Shown here in pieces: positions 56,686-64,000 of a stretch of 64,000 nt of DNA. A program made the translations under genes and the position numbers. Under the pieces are notes generated by a model. That model saw only the letters and a list, made by a program, of their open reading frames with translations, searched no databases and had not been told where the DNA came from. The stretch comes from Actinobacillus suis ATCC 33415 (GTDB taxonomy: Bacteria; Pseudomonadota; Gammaproteobacteria; Enterobacterales; Pasteurellaceae): positions 2,192,501-2,256,500 of the forward strand of contig NZ_CP009159.1 in NCBI RefSeq assembly GCF_000739435.1. The letters are read 5' to 3'. Position 1 is the stretch's first letter. The number at the start of each line of letters is the position of its first letter.

Positions 56686-56758
56686 AGAAATTTAGAGCCA
56701 CAGCGTGACTCACTCAGCCTTAGGCTGATCGTAACCACGTACGGCTCCGTGCGTGGGC
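56686..56758. repeat. repeat family B, inverted copy B4
   Basis: agccacagcgtgactcactcagcc, then gatcgtaaccacgtacggc, the reverse complement of B1 and B2. Confidence 0.85.
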
Positions 56759-56769
56759 AATAAGCGTTT

Positions 56770-56838
56770 CCCTCTCTCCCTGATTTTTCTTCTGTACGAA
56801 GAAAAATCTGTCCTTCTCCCACAAGGGGGGAGGGTGAT
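56770..56838. repeat. repeat family A, inverted copy A4
   Basis: ccctctctccctgatttttc hairpin and cttctcccacaagggggg. Together with B4 and an uptake-signal pair it fills the 356-base gap between the DUF417 gene and hslU. Confidence 0.85.
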
Positions 56839-56898
56839 TATTTACTAAGGTGCTTGTATAGGCAAACGCCATTGTAGGCGTTCACTAGATATATATGA

Positions 56899-56942
56899 AA
56901 AGCGGTCAAAATCCGCAAAAAATTTGCAAATTTTGACCGCTT
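56899..56942 (-). terminator. uptake-signal inverted pair after hslU
   Basis: aagcggtcaaaat/attttgaccgctt perfect 13-bp stem, 13 bases beyond the hslU stop. Confidence 0.85.
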
Positions 56943-56954
56943 GTTATCCGTTAA

Positions 56955-58277
56955 TTAAAGAATAAAACGACTTAAATCTTCATTCTCAACTACGTCATTT
57001 AACGCATCTTGTACGTATTTCTCATCAATTACAATTTTCTCGCCTGAGCGTTCGCTTGCGTCGAATGAGATACCGTCCATCAGGCGTTCTAACACTGTAT
57101 GTAAACGGCGAGCGCCGATATTTTCGGTTTTTTCGTTTACACGGAATGCCGATTCGGCGATTTTGCTGATACCGTCTTTGGTGAATTCAATTTCCACCCC
57201 TTCAGTTTTCATTAACTCACGATATTGTAACGTTAATGAAGCGTTCGGTTCGGTGAGGATACGCTCGAAATCTTCTTTAGTCAGTGATTTTAATTCAACA
57301 CGAATTGGTAAACGACCTTGTAATTCCGGTAATAAATCTGACGGGCGAGCTACTTGGAATGCACCTGAACAGATAAATAAAATATGGTCGGTTTTTACCA
57401 TACCGTGTTTAGTATTGACCGTAGAACCTTCGATAATCGGTAGTAAATCACGTTGTACACCTTCACGAGAAACATCGCCACCAGAGTGTTCGCCTTTTTT
57501 ACAGATTTTGTCGATCTCATCAATAAATACGATACCGTGTTGTTCAACCGCTTCAATCGCTTGTTGTTTTAGCTCTTCCGGATTTACCAGTTTTGCCGCT
57601 TCTTCATCCACCATCACTTTCAACGCATCTTTGATTTTCATTTTGCGTTTTTTGGTTTTGTTCGGCGACATACCTTCAAATAACGATTGAAGTTGCGAAG
57701 TCATTTCTTCCATACCCGGCGGTGTCATAATTTCTACGCTCACTTGTGCCGCAACATCGATTTCGATTTCTTTGTCATCAAGCTGACCTTCACGCAATTT
57801 TTTGCGGAATACTTGGCGGGTTGAGTTGTTATCGCTTTCTTGTACGTTACCCCATTGATCTTTTGCTGGCGGCAATAACACATCTAAAATACGATCTTCT
57901 GCCGCATCCTGCGCACGCATACGGTTTTTCTCGACCGCTTGTGATTTAACTAATTTCACCGCTACATCGGTCAGATCTTTGATAATCGAATCGACTTCTT
58001 TACCGACATAACCCACTTCGGTGAATTTAGTTGCTTCCACTTTAATAAAAGGTGCGTTAGCTAATTTTGCTAAACGGCGTGCGATTTCGGTTTTACCCAC
58101 ACCGGTCGGGCCGATCATCAGAATGTTTTTAGGCGTGACTTCTTGGCGGAGATCTTCCGGTAATTGCATTCTTCTCCAACGGTTACGTAGGGCAATTGCC
58201 ACCGCACGTTTTGCTTCGTTTTGTCCGATAATATGCGCGTCTAATTCCGACACAATTTCACGAGGGGTCATTGACAT
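56955..58277 (-). CDS. hslU: HslU, ATPase of the HslUV protease
   Basis: 440 residues. AAA+ ATPase with Walker [10 protein letters not shown], an I-domain (about 110-240), Walker [11 protein letters not shown], a sensor 2 region and the conserved end DLSRFIL that docks into HslV. It unfolds substrates for degradation under heat stress. It normally follows hslV within about 10-20 bases; here 145 bases carrying an inverted repeat pair separate them. Confidence 0.97.
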   Translation of the reverse strand: MSMTPREIVSELDAHIIGQNEAKRAVAIALRNRWRRMQLPEDLRQEVTPKNILMIGPTGVGKTEIARRLAKLANAPFIKVEATKFTEVGYVGKEVDSIIKDLTDVAVKLVKSQAVEKNRMRAQDAAEDRILDVLLPPAKDQWGNVQESDNNSTRQVFRKKLREGQLDDKEIEIDVAAQVSVEIMTPPGMEEMTSQLQSLFEGMSPNKTKKRKMKIKDALKVMVDEEAAKLVNPEELKQQAIEAVEQHGIVFIDEIDKICKKGEHSGGDVSREGVQRDLLPIIEGSTVNTKHGMVKTDHILFICSGAFQVARPSDLLPELQGRLPIRVELKSLTKEDFERILTEPNASLTLQYRELMKTEGVEIEFTKDGISKIAESAFRVNEKTENIGARRLHTVLERLMDGISFDASERSGEKIVIDEKYVQDALNDVVENEDLSRFIL

Positions 58278-58299
58278 ATTTTTTGTTCCTTCTAAATAA

Positions 58300-58416
58300 C
58301 TCCCCTCTTTAGCAAAGAGGGGCAGGGGGAGATTTGGCAGAATAGCATTACGCTCATACGAAAATTTGACCTTGTCATCAAATCTCCCCTAACCCCTCTT
58401 TTCTAAAGAGGGGGAC
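58300..58416. repeat. inverted pair of family C repeats between hslV and hslU
   Basis: Copy C2 (58300-58343: cccctctttagcaaagaggg, then agatttggcagaat) and copy C3 (58377-58416, reverse orientation) face each other. Together they can form a large stem-loop in the hslVU message. Confidence 0.85.
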
Positions 58417-58422
58417 ATTTTT

Positions 58423-58944
58423 TTAAACTTCTTCGATTACGTGATTATGATTTGAGTAAATATCAATATCACCGGCGATTTTTAATGCTTCCGCCACGAT
58501 TTCTTTTGCAGATAAATTATTTTGCGTGCGAAGTAGTGCAAGTGCTGCGGCTTTTGCATAATTACCGCCGGAGCCGATTGCTAACACATCTTGTTCCGGC
58601 TCAATTACATCGCCCGAGCCTGAAACTAATAAAAATTCGCTTTCGTTTGCTACAATCATCATCGCTTCTAATTTTCGTAGTGAACGTTCGGTACGCCATT
58701 CTTTTGCTAATTCCACCGCAGATTTGATTAAGTGACCTTGGTGTAATTCTAATTTTTTCTCGAATAAATCACGTAAGATAAACGCATCGGCAGTTGAACC
58801 TGCAAAGCCGGTTACCACTTTATCTTTGTACATACGGCGCACTTTGCGTACCGTGCCTTTTTCTACACAATTACCTAGCGTTGCTTGTCCGTCACCACCG
58901 ATAGCGACTTTGCCATCTTTACGAACACATACGATCGTTGTCAT
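58423..58944 (-). CDS. hslV: HslV, proteolytic subunit of HslUV
   Basis: 173 residues. The mature N-terminal nucleophile is T2 (MTTIVCVRK), and the proteasome beta-type fold carries GDGQATLGN and [12 protein letters not shown] dodecamer caps with HslU. First gene of hslVU. Confidence 0.97.
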   Translation of the reverse strand: MTTIVCVRKDGKVAIGGDGQATLGNCVEKGTVRKVRRMYKDKVVTGFAGSTADAFILRDLFEKKLELHQGHLIKSAVELAKEWRTERSLRKLEAMMIVANESEFLLVSGSGDVIEPEQDVLAIGSGGNYAKAAALALLRTQNNLSAKEIVAEALKIAGDIDIYSNHNHVIEEV

Positions 58945-59022
58945 ATTAAATCCTTGTCCTTTCTTTTAGGGAAAACTGTGGTGTTAAATGGGGGGAAATT
59001 TGTCTTTTTCAAGGACAAGCGG

Positions 59023-59736
59023 TCAGATTTCACAAGAAAATTGCAAATTCATCGCCACTGGTTTGTCTTGTGCTAATTCGATCTGGGCTTTATACGCCAA
59101 CACTTTTACCCCGGTTTTTTTCGCTTGTTCAAATAAAGCAGCATATTGTGGATCAATCTGTTTTGCCACGGCAAAACGTTGGATACCGGTATGTAAAATT
59201 GCAAAAAATATAACCGCTTGTTGCCCAGATTCAGCAATCTCAGCCAGTTCTCGCAAGTGTTTTTGTCCTCGTTCTGTTTTGGCATCAGGGAACATCCCCA
59301 AACCGTTTTCAGTAAGTAAGGTGGTGGATTTTACTTCTACAAAACAGTCGGGCTGATTGTCCGCTTTTAGTAAAAAATCAATGCGGCTGTTTTCCGAGCC
59401 GTATTTTTGTTCGGGTAATATAGTTTGATACTTGGCGAGTTCGGTGATCCAACGCTTTTCTAAGGCCTCTTGCACCAGCTGATTAGCTCGTTGAGTATTC
59501 ACACAAATAAAATCGCCCGCTTGAGTTTGGGTCAGTTCCCAAGTGTAAGCATATTTGCGTTTCGGATTATCGGAAGTGGAAAACCAAACGATATCGCCGG
59601 TAGTGGCACAGCCGGTCATTGCACCGGTGTTCGGACAATGTAGGGTAATTTGCTCGCCGTTGGGCAGCAGAATATCGGCTAAAAAACGTTTATAACGTTT
59701 GATTAATATGCCGCAAGAAAGAGAAGGAAATTGCAT
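59023..59736 (-). CDS. sfsA: sugar fermentation stimulation protein SfsA
   Basis: 237 residues with an N-terminal OB-like domain ([28 protein letters not shown]) and a nuclease-like core ([23 protein letters not shown]). It is widely conserved and thought to bind DNA and affect sugar metabolism, but its function remains unclear. It is 78 bases from hslV on the same strand. Confidence 0.92.
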   Translation of the reverse strand: MQFPSLSCGILIKRYKRFLADILLPNGEQITLHCPNTGAMTGCATTGDIVWFSTSDNPKRKYAYTWELTQTQAGDFICVNTQRANQLVQEALEKRWITELAKYQTILPEQKYGSENSRIDFLLKADNQPDCFVEVKSTTLLTENGLGMFPDAKTERGQKHLRELAEIAESGQQAVIFFAILHTGIQRFAVAKQIDPQYAALFEQAKKTGVKVLAYKAQIELAQDKPVAMNLQFSCEI

Positions 59737-59756
59737 AATAGTCTTTGATTTATAAA

Positions 59757-59787
59757 GAAAAAAACCGCTTTTTGCAAAGCGGTTTTT
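59757..59787. terminator. bidirectional hairpin between sfsA and the small peptide locus
   Basis: Perfect stem aaaaccgcttt/aaagcggtttt with T-runs on both strands. It is probably the end of the minus-strand VOC gene or a shield for the plus-strand RNA. Confidence 0.82.
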
Positions 59788-59792
59788 GTGTC

Positions 59793-59866
59793 AAGCTGAT
59801 TAACGGTTGGTCAGGTTGTTATTACCTGACTGGCGGGTCAGGTAATAACTTAATCTCGATCAGCTT
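59793..59866 (+). ncRNA. structured RNA leader with two alternative hairpins
   Basis: An outer helix aagctgat/atcagctt (59793-59800 with 59859-59866) encloses a strong 12-bp hairpin ttattacctgac/gtcaggtaataa (59819-59830 with 59837-59848, loop tggcgg). The middle strand acctgac (59824-59830) can instead pair with an upstream gtcaggt (59810-59816). The two pairings exclude each other, as in regulatory switches. It lies 32 bases before a 21-codon gene. Confidence 0.55.
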
Positions 59867-59898
59867 TGTTTAACAATCTGATATAAGGAGAACGAGAA

Positions 59899-59964
59899 AT
59901 GAAAGCATTTTGGCTTATCATTATCTTTTTAGTGTTATTACTTGTTTGCTCACCAGCGCAGTAA
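59899..59964 (+). CDS. 21-residue hydrophobic peptide, possible type I toxin-like or leader peptide
   Basis: MKAFWLIIIFLVLLLVCSPA plus Q, behind a perfect AAGGAG (59885-59890) at good spacing. It is one hydrophobic stretch with a charged start and a short polar end, similar in shape and length to Ibs-type membrane toxins (18-19 residues) of E. coli. A structured leader precedes it and a hairpin follows (59981-60006). It is not similar enough to name a family. Other readings: a lipoprotein-like fragment (VCS) or a regulatory leader. Confidence 0.55.
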   Translation: MKAFWLIIIFLVLLLVCSPAQ

Positions 59965-59980
59965 TAACCTAAAACCAACT

Positions 59981-60010
59981 ACACGGCAGGTATTCACTTG
60001 CCGTGTTCTT
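59981..60010. terminator. hairpin after the hydrophobic peptide
   Basis: Stem acacggca/tgccgtgt with a 10-base loop, followed by TTCTT. It can act on the plus strand for the peptide transcript and on the minus strand for the VOC gene. Confidence 0.65.
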
Positions 60011-60042
60011 ACTATAAGTCGAGTTGCTTAAATTTTCAACCC

Positions 60043-60435
60043 TTAAATTTCATAAAATTCTAACGGTAAACCGTCCGGATCTTTAAAGAAAGTGAAGCGT
60101 TTACCGGTCAAATCATCAATTCGAATCGGTTCACATTCCACCGCATTTTTTGCTAAAAATTCGACCGCTTGTTGCACATCTTTCACACGAAACGCTAAAT
60201 GGCGCAAGCCGCAGGCTTCTGGCGTATTCGGTCGCTTAGGCGGATTCGGGAAGCTAAATAATTCAATTTGCGAGCCGTCGGCAAAACGAAGATCGAGCTT
60301 ATAGCTTTCACGTGCTGCACGGTAAGTTTCTTCAATAATTTCCGCACCGAGAATTTGCGTATAAAAATGTTTGGATTTGGCATAATCACCGGCAATAATC
60401 GCCACATGATGAAAGCCGAGAATGGGTGTTAGCAT
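60043..60435 (-). CDS. VOC-superfamily (glyoxalase-like) metalloprotein
   Basis: 130 residues with two beta-alpha-beta-beta-beta units. Metal-ligand candidates are H10/H11 (GFHHVAIIAGDY), a glutamate in the ELFSFP strand, the histidine in GLRHLAF, and the last LEFYEI. It resembles YaeR/SMU.1112c-type small VOC proteins. The reaction is not established; a glyoxalase activity is possible. It stands alone, minus strand. Confidence 0.82.
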   Translation of the reverse strand: MLTPILGFHHVAIIAGDYAKSKHFYTQILGAEIIEETYRAARESYKLDLRFADGSQIELFSFPNPPKRPNTPEACGLRHLAFRVKDVQQAVEFLAKNAVECEPIRIDDLTGKRFTFFKDPDGLPLEFYEI

Positions 60436-60532
60436 AAATTTCCTTGTAAAAGTTTTGCAAAAAAACTGTTAAATATGACCGCTTAGGTTATGATGCACGG
60501 CTTGATATTATTTTGATATTAAAAGGCTTCGA

Positions 60533-61678
60533 GTGAAAACAAAATTACAGTTTCCTTTAGCACAATCTGATCCGGCTCAGCCGTTTGCCAAAGCAGTATT
60601 AGCTTGGTTTGCACAGTATGGGCGTAAACATTTACCTTGGCAACAAAATAAAACCTTATATGGTGTTTGGTTGTCGGAAGTGATGTTACAACAAACCCAA
60701 GTTGTTACAGTTATTCCATATTTTGAACGTTTTATTGAACGTTTTCCAACGGTGACAGACTTAGCTGATGCACATATTGATGAAGTTTTGCATTTGTGGA
60801 CAGGATTAGGTTATTACGCACGCGCCAGAAATTTGCATAAAGCCGCACAACAAATTCGAGATCAATTCGGTGGTGAATTTCCGACCGATTTTGATGATGT
60901 TTTGGCGCTTTCAGGTGTTGGGCGTAGTACGGCGGGTGCGATTTTATCGTCCGTGTTAAATGCACCGCATCCGATTTTAGACGGTAATGTAAAACGGGTG
61001 CTTTCTCGTGCATTTGCGGTGGAAGGCTGGAGCGGTGAAAAAAGCGTAGAAAATAAATTGTGGCAATTAACTGCAAGTGTTACGCCGAACAGCCAAGTTG
61101 CCGATTTTAATCAGGCGATGATGGATCTCGGAGCTATGGTATGTACTCGCAGCAAACCGAAATGCTCGCTATGCCCATTAGTGAATTTATGCGAAGCGAA
61201 TCGGCTTGAAGCATGGGATAAATTTCCGGCAAAAAAACCGAAGAAAGTGTTGCCGGAACGACAGGCTTATTTTTTGATTATCAAATCGGGCAGCAAGATT
61301 TTATTGGAACAGCGTGAAGCAAAAGGGCTTTGGGGCGGATTATACGTGTTTCCGCAGTTTGAAGATGCGGATACGCTTAAGCGCTCACTTTCCGAACAGA
61401 GTTTGCAAATTTCCCAGCAGTTAATCGCATTTCGCCACACATTTAGCCATTTTCATTTGGATATTACCCCGATTTTGGTAGATCTGGATTTGCAAAAAAA
61501 TGCTAAAAATCAACCGCTTGTCGTACAAGAAAATTGCGGAAATTATCGCCTTTCAGTATCTTCAACCGCTAATTATTGGTATGATTTACAATTACCGAGC
61601 GAAATAGGTTTGGCAACGCCCGTAAAACGTATTTTGGACGAACTCAGTTTAACGCTAACTAGCACTAATAAGGAATAA
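60533..61678 (+). CDS. mutY: adenine DNA glycosylase MutY
   Basis: 381 residues, starting with GTG. Catalytic glutamate in [10 protein letters not shown], helix-hairpin-helix [13 protein letters not shown] and catalytic aspartate [11 protein letters not shown]. The 4Fe-4S ligands are C-x6-C-x2-C-x5-C ([17 protein letters not shown]). The C-terminal NUDIX-like domain recognises 8-oxoG. It removes A mispaired with 8-oxoguanine. It forms an operon with yggX and mltC (4 and 17 bases apart), as in E. coli. Confidence 0.96.
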   Translation: MKTKLQFPLAQSDPAQPFAKAVLAWFAQYGRKHLPWQQNKTLYGVWLSEVMLQQTQVVTVIPYFERFIERFPTVTDLADAHIDEVLHLWTGLGYYARARNLHKAAQQIRDQFGGEFPTDFDDVLALSGVGRSTAGAILSSVLNAPHPILDGNVKRVLSRAFAVEGWSGEKSVENKLWQLTASVTPNSQVADFNQAMMDLGAMVCTRSKPKCSLCPLVNLCEANRLEAWDKFPAKKPKKVLPERQAYFLIIKSGSKILLEQREAKGLWGGLYVFPQFEDADTLKRSLSEQSLQISQQLIAFRHTFSHFHLDITPILVDLDLQKNAKNQPLVVQENCGNYRLSVSSTANYWYDLQLPSEIGLATPVKRILDELSLTLTSTNKE

Positions 61679-61681
61679 AAA

Positions 61682-61957
61682 ATGGCTCGTATTGTATTTT
61701 GTGAGTATTTAAAACAAGAAGCTGAAGGCTTAGATTTTCAATTATATCCAGGCGAATTGGGTAAGCGTATTTTTGATTCTATTAGTAAACAAGCGTGGTC
61801 GGAATGGATTAAAAAACAAACTATGCTCGTGAATGAGAAAAAGTTAAGCATGATGAACCCAGAACACCGTAAATTGCTAGAAACAGAAATGGTAAATTTC
61901 TTGTTTGAAGGCAAAGAGGTTCAGATTGATGGTTATGTTCCTGTCGAACAGAAGTAA
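61682..61957 (+). CDS. yggX: YggX, Fe-S/oxidative protection protein
   Basis: 91 residues. The conserved start [19 protein letters not shown] has C7, the reactive cysteine. Acidic/basic helices follow ([20 protein letters not shown]). The protein protects labile iron-sulfur clusters, consistent with a neighbour that needs a cluster (MutY). It is co-transcribed with mutY and mltC. Confidence 0.96.
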   Translation: MARIVFCEYLKQEAEGLDFQLYPGELGKRIFDSISKQAWSEWIKKQTMLVNEKKLSMMNPEHRKLLETEMVNFLFEGKEVQIDGYVPVEQK

Positions 61958-61974
61958 TAAGGCATTGATTTTTA

Positions 61975-63066
61975 ATGAAAAAATATACTAAGTATTTACC
62001 GTTGTTGTTGGTAATTCCGTTCTTAGCCGCTTGTGGTAGCAGTACCAAAAAAGTGAAAAGAACTAAAACGAAAGTTGATTACACCAAAGACACTAACGGT
62101 TTAGATATTTTAACCGGACAATTCTCGCATAATATTGATGATATTTGGGGAAGTAACGAGCTTTTAGTCGCAAGTAAAAAAGATTACGTAAAATATACGG
62201 ATAAGTTTTACACTCGTAGCCACATTTCTTTCGAAGACGGTCAAATTACGATTGAAACTTTGGGCGATCAAAATCACTTACGTAATAGTATTATTCACAC
62301 CTTATTAATGGGATCAGACCCTAAGGGGATCGACTTATTTGCTTCCGGTGATGCGCCGATTAGCAGCAATCCTTTCCTTGCCGGTCAGGTGAACGACCAA
62401 TTCGGACGTGATATTAATAATGTTGCTATTGCCAATGACTTTGCGACCTATTTAATTCAAAATAAATTACAAACTCGCCGTCTTCAAAATGGTAGAACAG
62501 TGACTTATGTAACTATTAAAATGGTAGCAGGACATATTGAAGTGCGTGCACGCCAATATTTGCCGTTGGTACGTAAAATGGCGAAACGCTACGGCATCGA
62601 ACCGAGCCTGATTTTAGGTATTATGGAAGTTGAATCGGCATTCAACCCGTATGCGGTAAGTTATGCGAATGCGATCGGTTTGATGCAGGTTGTGCCTCGT
62701 ACTGCCGGACGTGATATTTTTGCTCGTAAAGGATTTGGTGGTCAGCCTGATCGCGCTTATTTGTATAATCCGACACAGAATATTGATGCAGGGACGTTAT
62801 ACTTAACCATTTTACGGGATGAATATTTAGACGGTATCACCAATCCGGTGGCAAAACGTTATGCAATGATCTCCGCTTATAACAGCGGTGCGGGAGCAGT
62901 GCTTAAAGTATTTGATTATGATAAATATGATGCGATTGATCGTATCAATGATTTATCTCCGGATGCGGTTTATCGTATTTTGACAACCGCGCACCCTTCA
63001 AGCCAAGCAAGAAATTATTTGAAGAAAGTAACGAAAGCGCGAGAAAAATATTTACACGTTCGATAA
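61975..63066 (+). CDS. mltC: membrane-bound lytic transglycosylase C
   Basis: 363 residues. The lipoprotein signal ends PFLAAC, with lipidated C20. A DUF3393 N-terminal domain (about 40-190) is followed by the SLT catalytic domain with the glutamate in [25 protein letters not shown] and the motif YNSGAGAVL. It cleaves peptidoglycan to 1,6-anhydro products and is anchored to the outer membrane. Last gene of mutY-yggX-mltC. The product ends before a tRNA cluster promoter. Confidence 0.96.
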   Translation: MKKYTKYLPLLLVIPFLAACGSSTKKVKRTKTKVDYTKDTNGLDILTGQFSHNIDDIWGSNELLVASKKDYVKYTDKFYTRSHISFEDGQITIETLGDQNHLRNSIIHTLLMGSDPKGIDLFASGDAPISSNPFLAGQVNDQFGRDINNVAIANDFATYLIQNKLQTRRLQNGRTVTYVTIKMVAGHIEVRARQYLPLVRKMAKRYGIEPSLILGIMEVESAFNPYAVSYANAIGLMQVVPRTAGRDIFARKGFGGQPDRAYLYNPTQNIDAGTLYLTILRDEYLDGITNPVAKRYAMISAYNSGAGAVLKVFDYDKYDAIDRINDLSPDAVYRILTTAHPSSQARNYLKKVTKAREKYLHVR

Positions 63067-63141
63067 TTTGTTGTTTTTTAAAGCAAAAAGTACAAAAAAA
63101 GCACGTTTAAACCAAGTTTTTTAAATTTTTAAAAAAAGTGT

Positions 63142-63170
63142 TTGACGAAGTGGGGTGAAATCAGCATAAT
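63142..63170 (+). promoter_or_regulatory. promoter of the first tRNA pair
   Basis: TTGACG, 17-base spacer, CATAAT, 20 bases before the tRNA gene. Confidence 0.85.
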
Positions 63171-63190
63171 GCACCCCGCAACAAGACGTT

Positions 63191-63266
63191 GCCTCGATAG
63201 CTCAGTCGGTAGAGCAGGGGATTGAAAATCCCCGTGTCGGTGGTTCGATTCCGCCTCGAGGCACCA
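63191..63266 (+). tRNA. tRNA-Phe (GAA), copy 1
   Basis: 76 bases with encoded CCA. Acceptor GCCTCGA/TCGAGGC, anticodon GAA (ATTGAAAAT loop). Confidence 0.97.
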
Positions 63267-63271
63267 TCTAT

Positions 63272-63347
63272 TCCTCCTTAGTTCAGTCGGTAGAACGGTG
63301 GACTGTTAATCCATATGTCGCAGGTTCGAGTCCCGCAGGAGGAGCCA
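63272..63347 (+). tRNA. tRNA-Asn (GTT), copy 1
   Basis: 76 bases with encoded CCA. Acceptor TCCTCCT/AGGAGGA, anticodon GTT (CTGTTAA loop). It lies 5 bases after tRNA-Phe. Confidence 0.97.
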
Positions 63348-63353
63348 TATTTC

Positions 63354-63385
63354 GAAGCCCTGATGATTTTCATTAGGGCTTCACT
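63354..63385 (+). terminator. terminator of the first tRNA pair
   Basis: Stem gaagccctgatg/cattagggcttc with loop attt and a weak T-run. Confidence 0.8.
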
Positions 63386-63435
63386 TTATTAGCAATTTGC
63401 TTTTGCTAGCTTTTCAAAAAGTTATCTTGGAGAGC

Positions 63436-63464
63436 TTGACGCTGAGTTAAAATAATTGCATAAT
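63436..63464 (+). promoter_or_regulatory. promoter of the second tRNA pair
   Basis: TTGACG, 17-base spacer, CATAAT, identical hexamers and spacing to the first promoter. Confidence 0.85.
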
Positions 63465-63486
63465 AAACTCTCGCAATCAACGAGAT

Positions 63487-63562
63487 GCCTCGATAGCTCA
63501 GTCGGTAGAGCAGGGGATTGAAAATCCCCGTGTCGGTGGTTCGATTCCGCCTCGAGGCACCA
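63487..63562 (+). tRNA. tRNA-Phe (GAA), copy 2
   Basis: Same 76-base sequence as copy 1. Confidence 0.97.
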
Positions 63563-63581
63563 TTAATTGCAAAAATTCAAT

Positions 63582-63657
63582 TCCTCCTTAGTTCAGTCGG
63601 TAGAACGGTGGACTGTTAATCCATATGTCGCAGGTTCGAGTCCCGCAGGAGGAGCCA
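63582..63657 (+). tRNA. tRNA-Asn (GTT), copy 2
   Basis: Same 76-base sequence as copy 1; 19 bases separate it from tRNA-Phe (5 in the first pair). Confidence 0.97.
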
Positions 63658-63662
63658 TATTC

Positions 63663-63705
63663 AGAAACCCTGATAGCTAAATAACTATCAGGGTTTCGCT
63701 TTTTC
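63663..63705 (+). terminator. terminator of the second tRNA pair
   Basis: Stem gaaaccctgatag/ctatcagggtttc followed by GCTTTTTC. Confidence 0.87.
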
Positions 63706-63869
63706 TAGAGGCTGAAAAGCGCATTTTCTATATGCTAAGTGCCATTGTTGAAATTTTGTGATCTCTCTCCAATTTTTGAAAAAAACTTGAAATTTCCCTT
63801 CGCAAAATTGTGTGAGACAGAGTATCATTAGCGAAACAATAAAAATGATTCCTCGAATATCGTCAATTT
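63706..63869. other. intergenic sequence before the terminal hairpins
   Basis: About 165 bases without an identifiable gene. A weak promoter (TTCGCA, 18 bases, TATCAT, near 63800-63830) would point to the hairpins that follow. Confidence 0.35.
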
Positions 63870-63956
63870 TGCGACATCACTTTTAATACGAGTGATGTCG
63901 CATTTTTTATACCTGAAAATCCACCTTTTATCCTGTCATAAAGGTGGATTTTTTGT
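63870..63956 (+). other. two strong terminator-like hairpins in tandem
   Basis: First: tgcgacatcact/agtgatgtcgca (12 bp) followed by six T. Second: aaatccaccttt/aaaggtggattt (12 bp) followed by a T-run. No gene lies before them in the last 200 bases. They could end an unseen small RNA or be attenuator structures of a gene beyond the window. Confidence 0.6.
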
Positions 63957-64000
63957 ATAATGAAAATAATTTTCCGCTGAAGCTCTCTTGGGCTTAAAAC

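Overview
The window is a 64 kb chromosomal segment of a Pasteurellaceae bacterium of the Actinobacillus sensu stricto group, most likely Actinobacillus pleuropneumoniae or a close relative. The evidence is the very frequent Apl-type DNA uptake signal core ACAAGCGGT (often as inverted pairs behind genes), a cpxDCBA capsule export operon divergent from an AT-rich capsule synthesis operon, a tonB-exbB-exbD-tbpB-tbpA transferrin-iron operon, and tandem OmpA/P5 porin-like genes. Species and capsule serovar cannot be fixed from the sequence alone.

Layout. 1-2.4 kb: the 3' part of a 23S rRNA gene, two tandem but diverged 5S genes, tRNA-Asp and tRNA-Trp. 2.5-7 kb: xerD, a small membrane protein, an IS200-type transposase and two ompA paralogues. 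7.4-13 kb: ydiJ and menI, then a pair of small YdcZ-type membrane proteins divergent from a LysR regulator. 13-17 kb: yidC, mnmE, mioC. 17-19.9 kb: a decay zone with a lyxK pseudogene, a broken SMP-30 lactonase gene, hypothetical remnants and an insertion-sequence relic. 20-26.5 kb: the Fur-box-controlled tonB-exbBD-tbpBA operon. 26.7-33.7 kb: a lysO remnant, dlgD, a serine hydrolase, an anaerobic heme-degradation operon (a hutW-hutX fusion plus a chuY-like gene), a glutathione S-transferase, lysA and lptM. 34.3-48.8 kb: a small secreted peptide, a seven-gene capsule synthesis operon on the minus strand, and cpxDCBA on the plus strand. 49-64 kb: mostly housekeeping genes (modF, fmt, yigZ, trkH, hemG, mscL, hslVU, sfsA, mutY, yggX, mltC) and two tandem tRNA-Phe/tRNA-Asn pairs.

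How it works together. Iron is a theme. TbpA and TbpB take iron from transferrin, TonB-ExbB-ExbD supplies energy, and the HutWX/ChuY set would break down heme without oxygen. The capsule locus encodes a Stealth-type sugar-phosphate transferase, a large GT2 plus TagF-like fusion, an Asp2-like hydrolase (possible O-acetyltransferase), a further probable glycosyltransferase, and a three-gene nucleotidyltransferase/HAD phosphatase/nucleotidyltransferase-kinase module. CpxDCBA exports the product. This synthesis block is visibly AT-rich and I saw no uptake signal core in it, which fits horizontal exchange.

Most worth a second look: (1) at 59.8-60.0 kb, an RNA leader with two mutually exclusive hairpins in front of a 21-residue hydrophobic peptide that resembles type I toxins; (2) the capsule substituent module; (3) the in-frame fusion of hutW to hutX that keeps the internal hutX ribosome binding site; (4) the tbp operon lying between decayed and intact parts of a yia-type sugar catabolic cluster; (5) several families of dispersed intergenic palindromic repeats.
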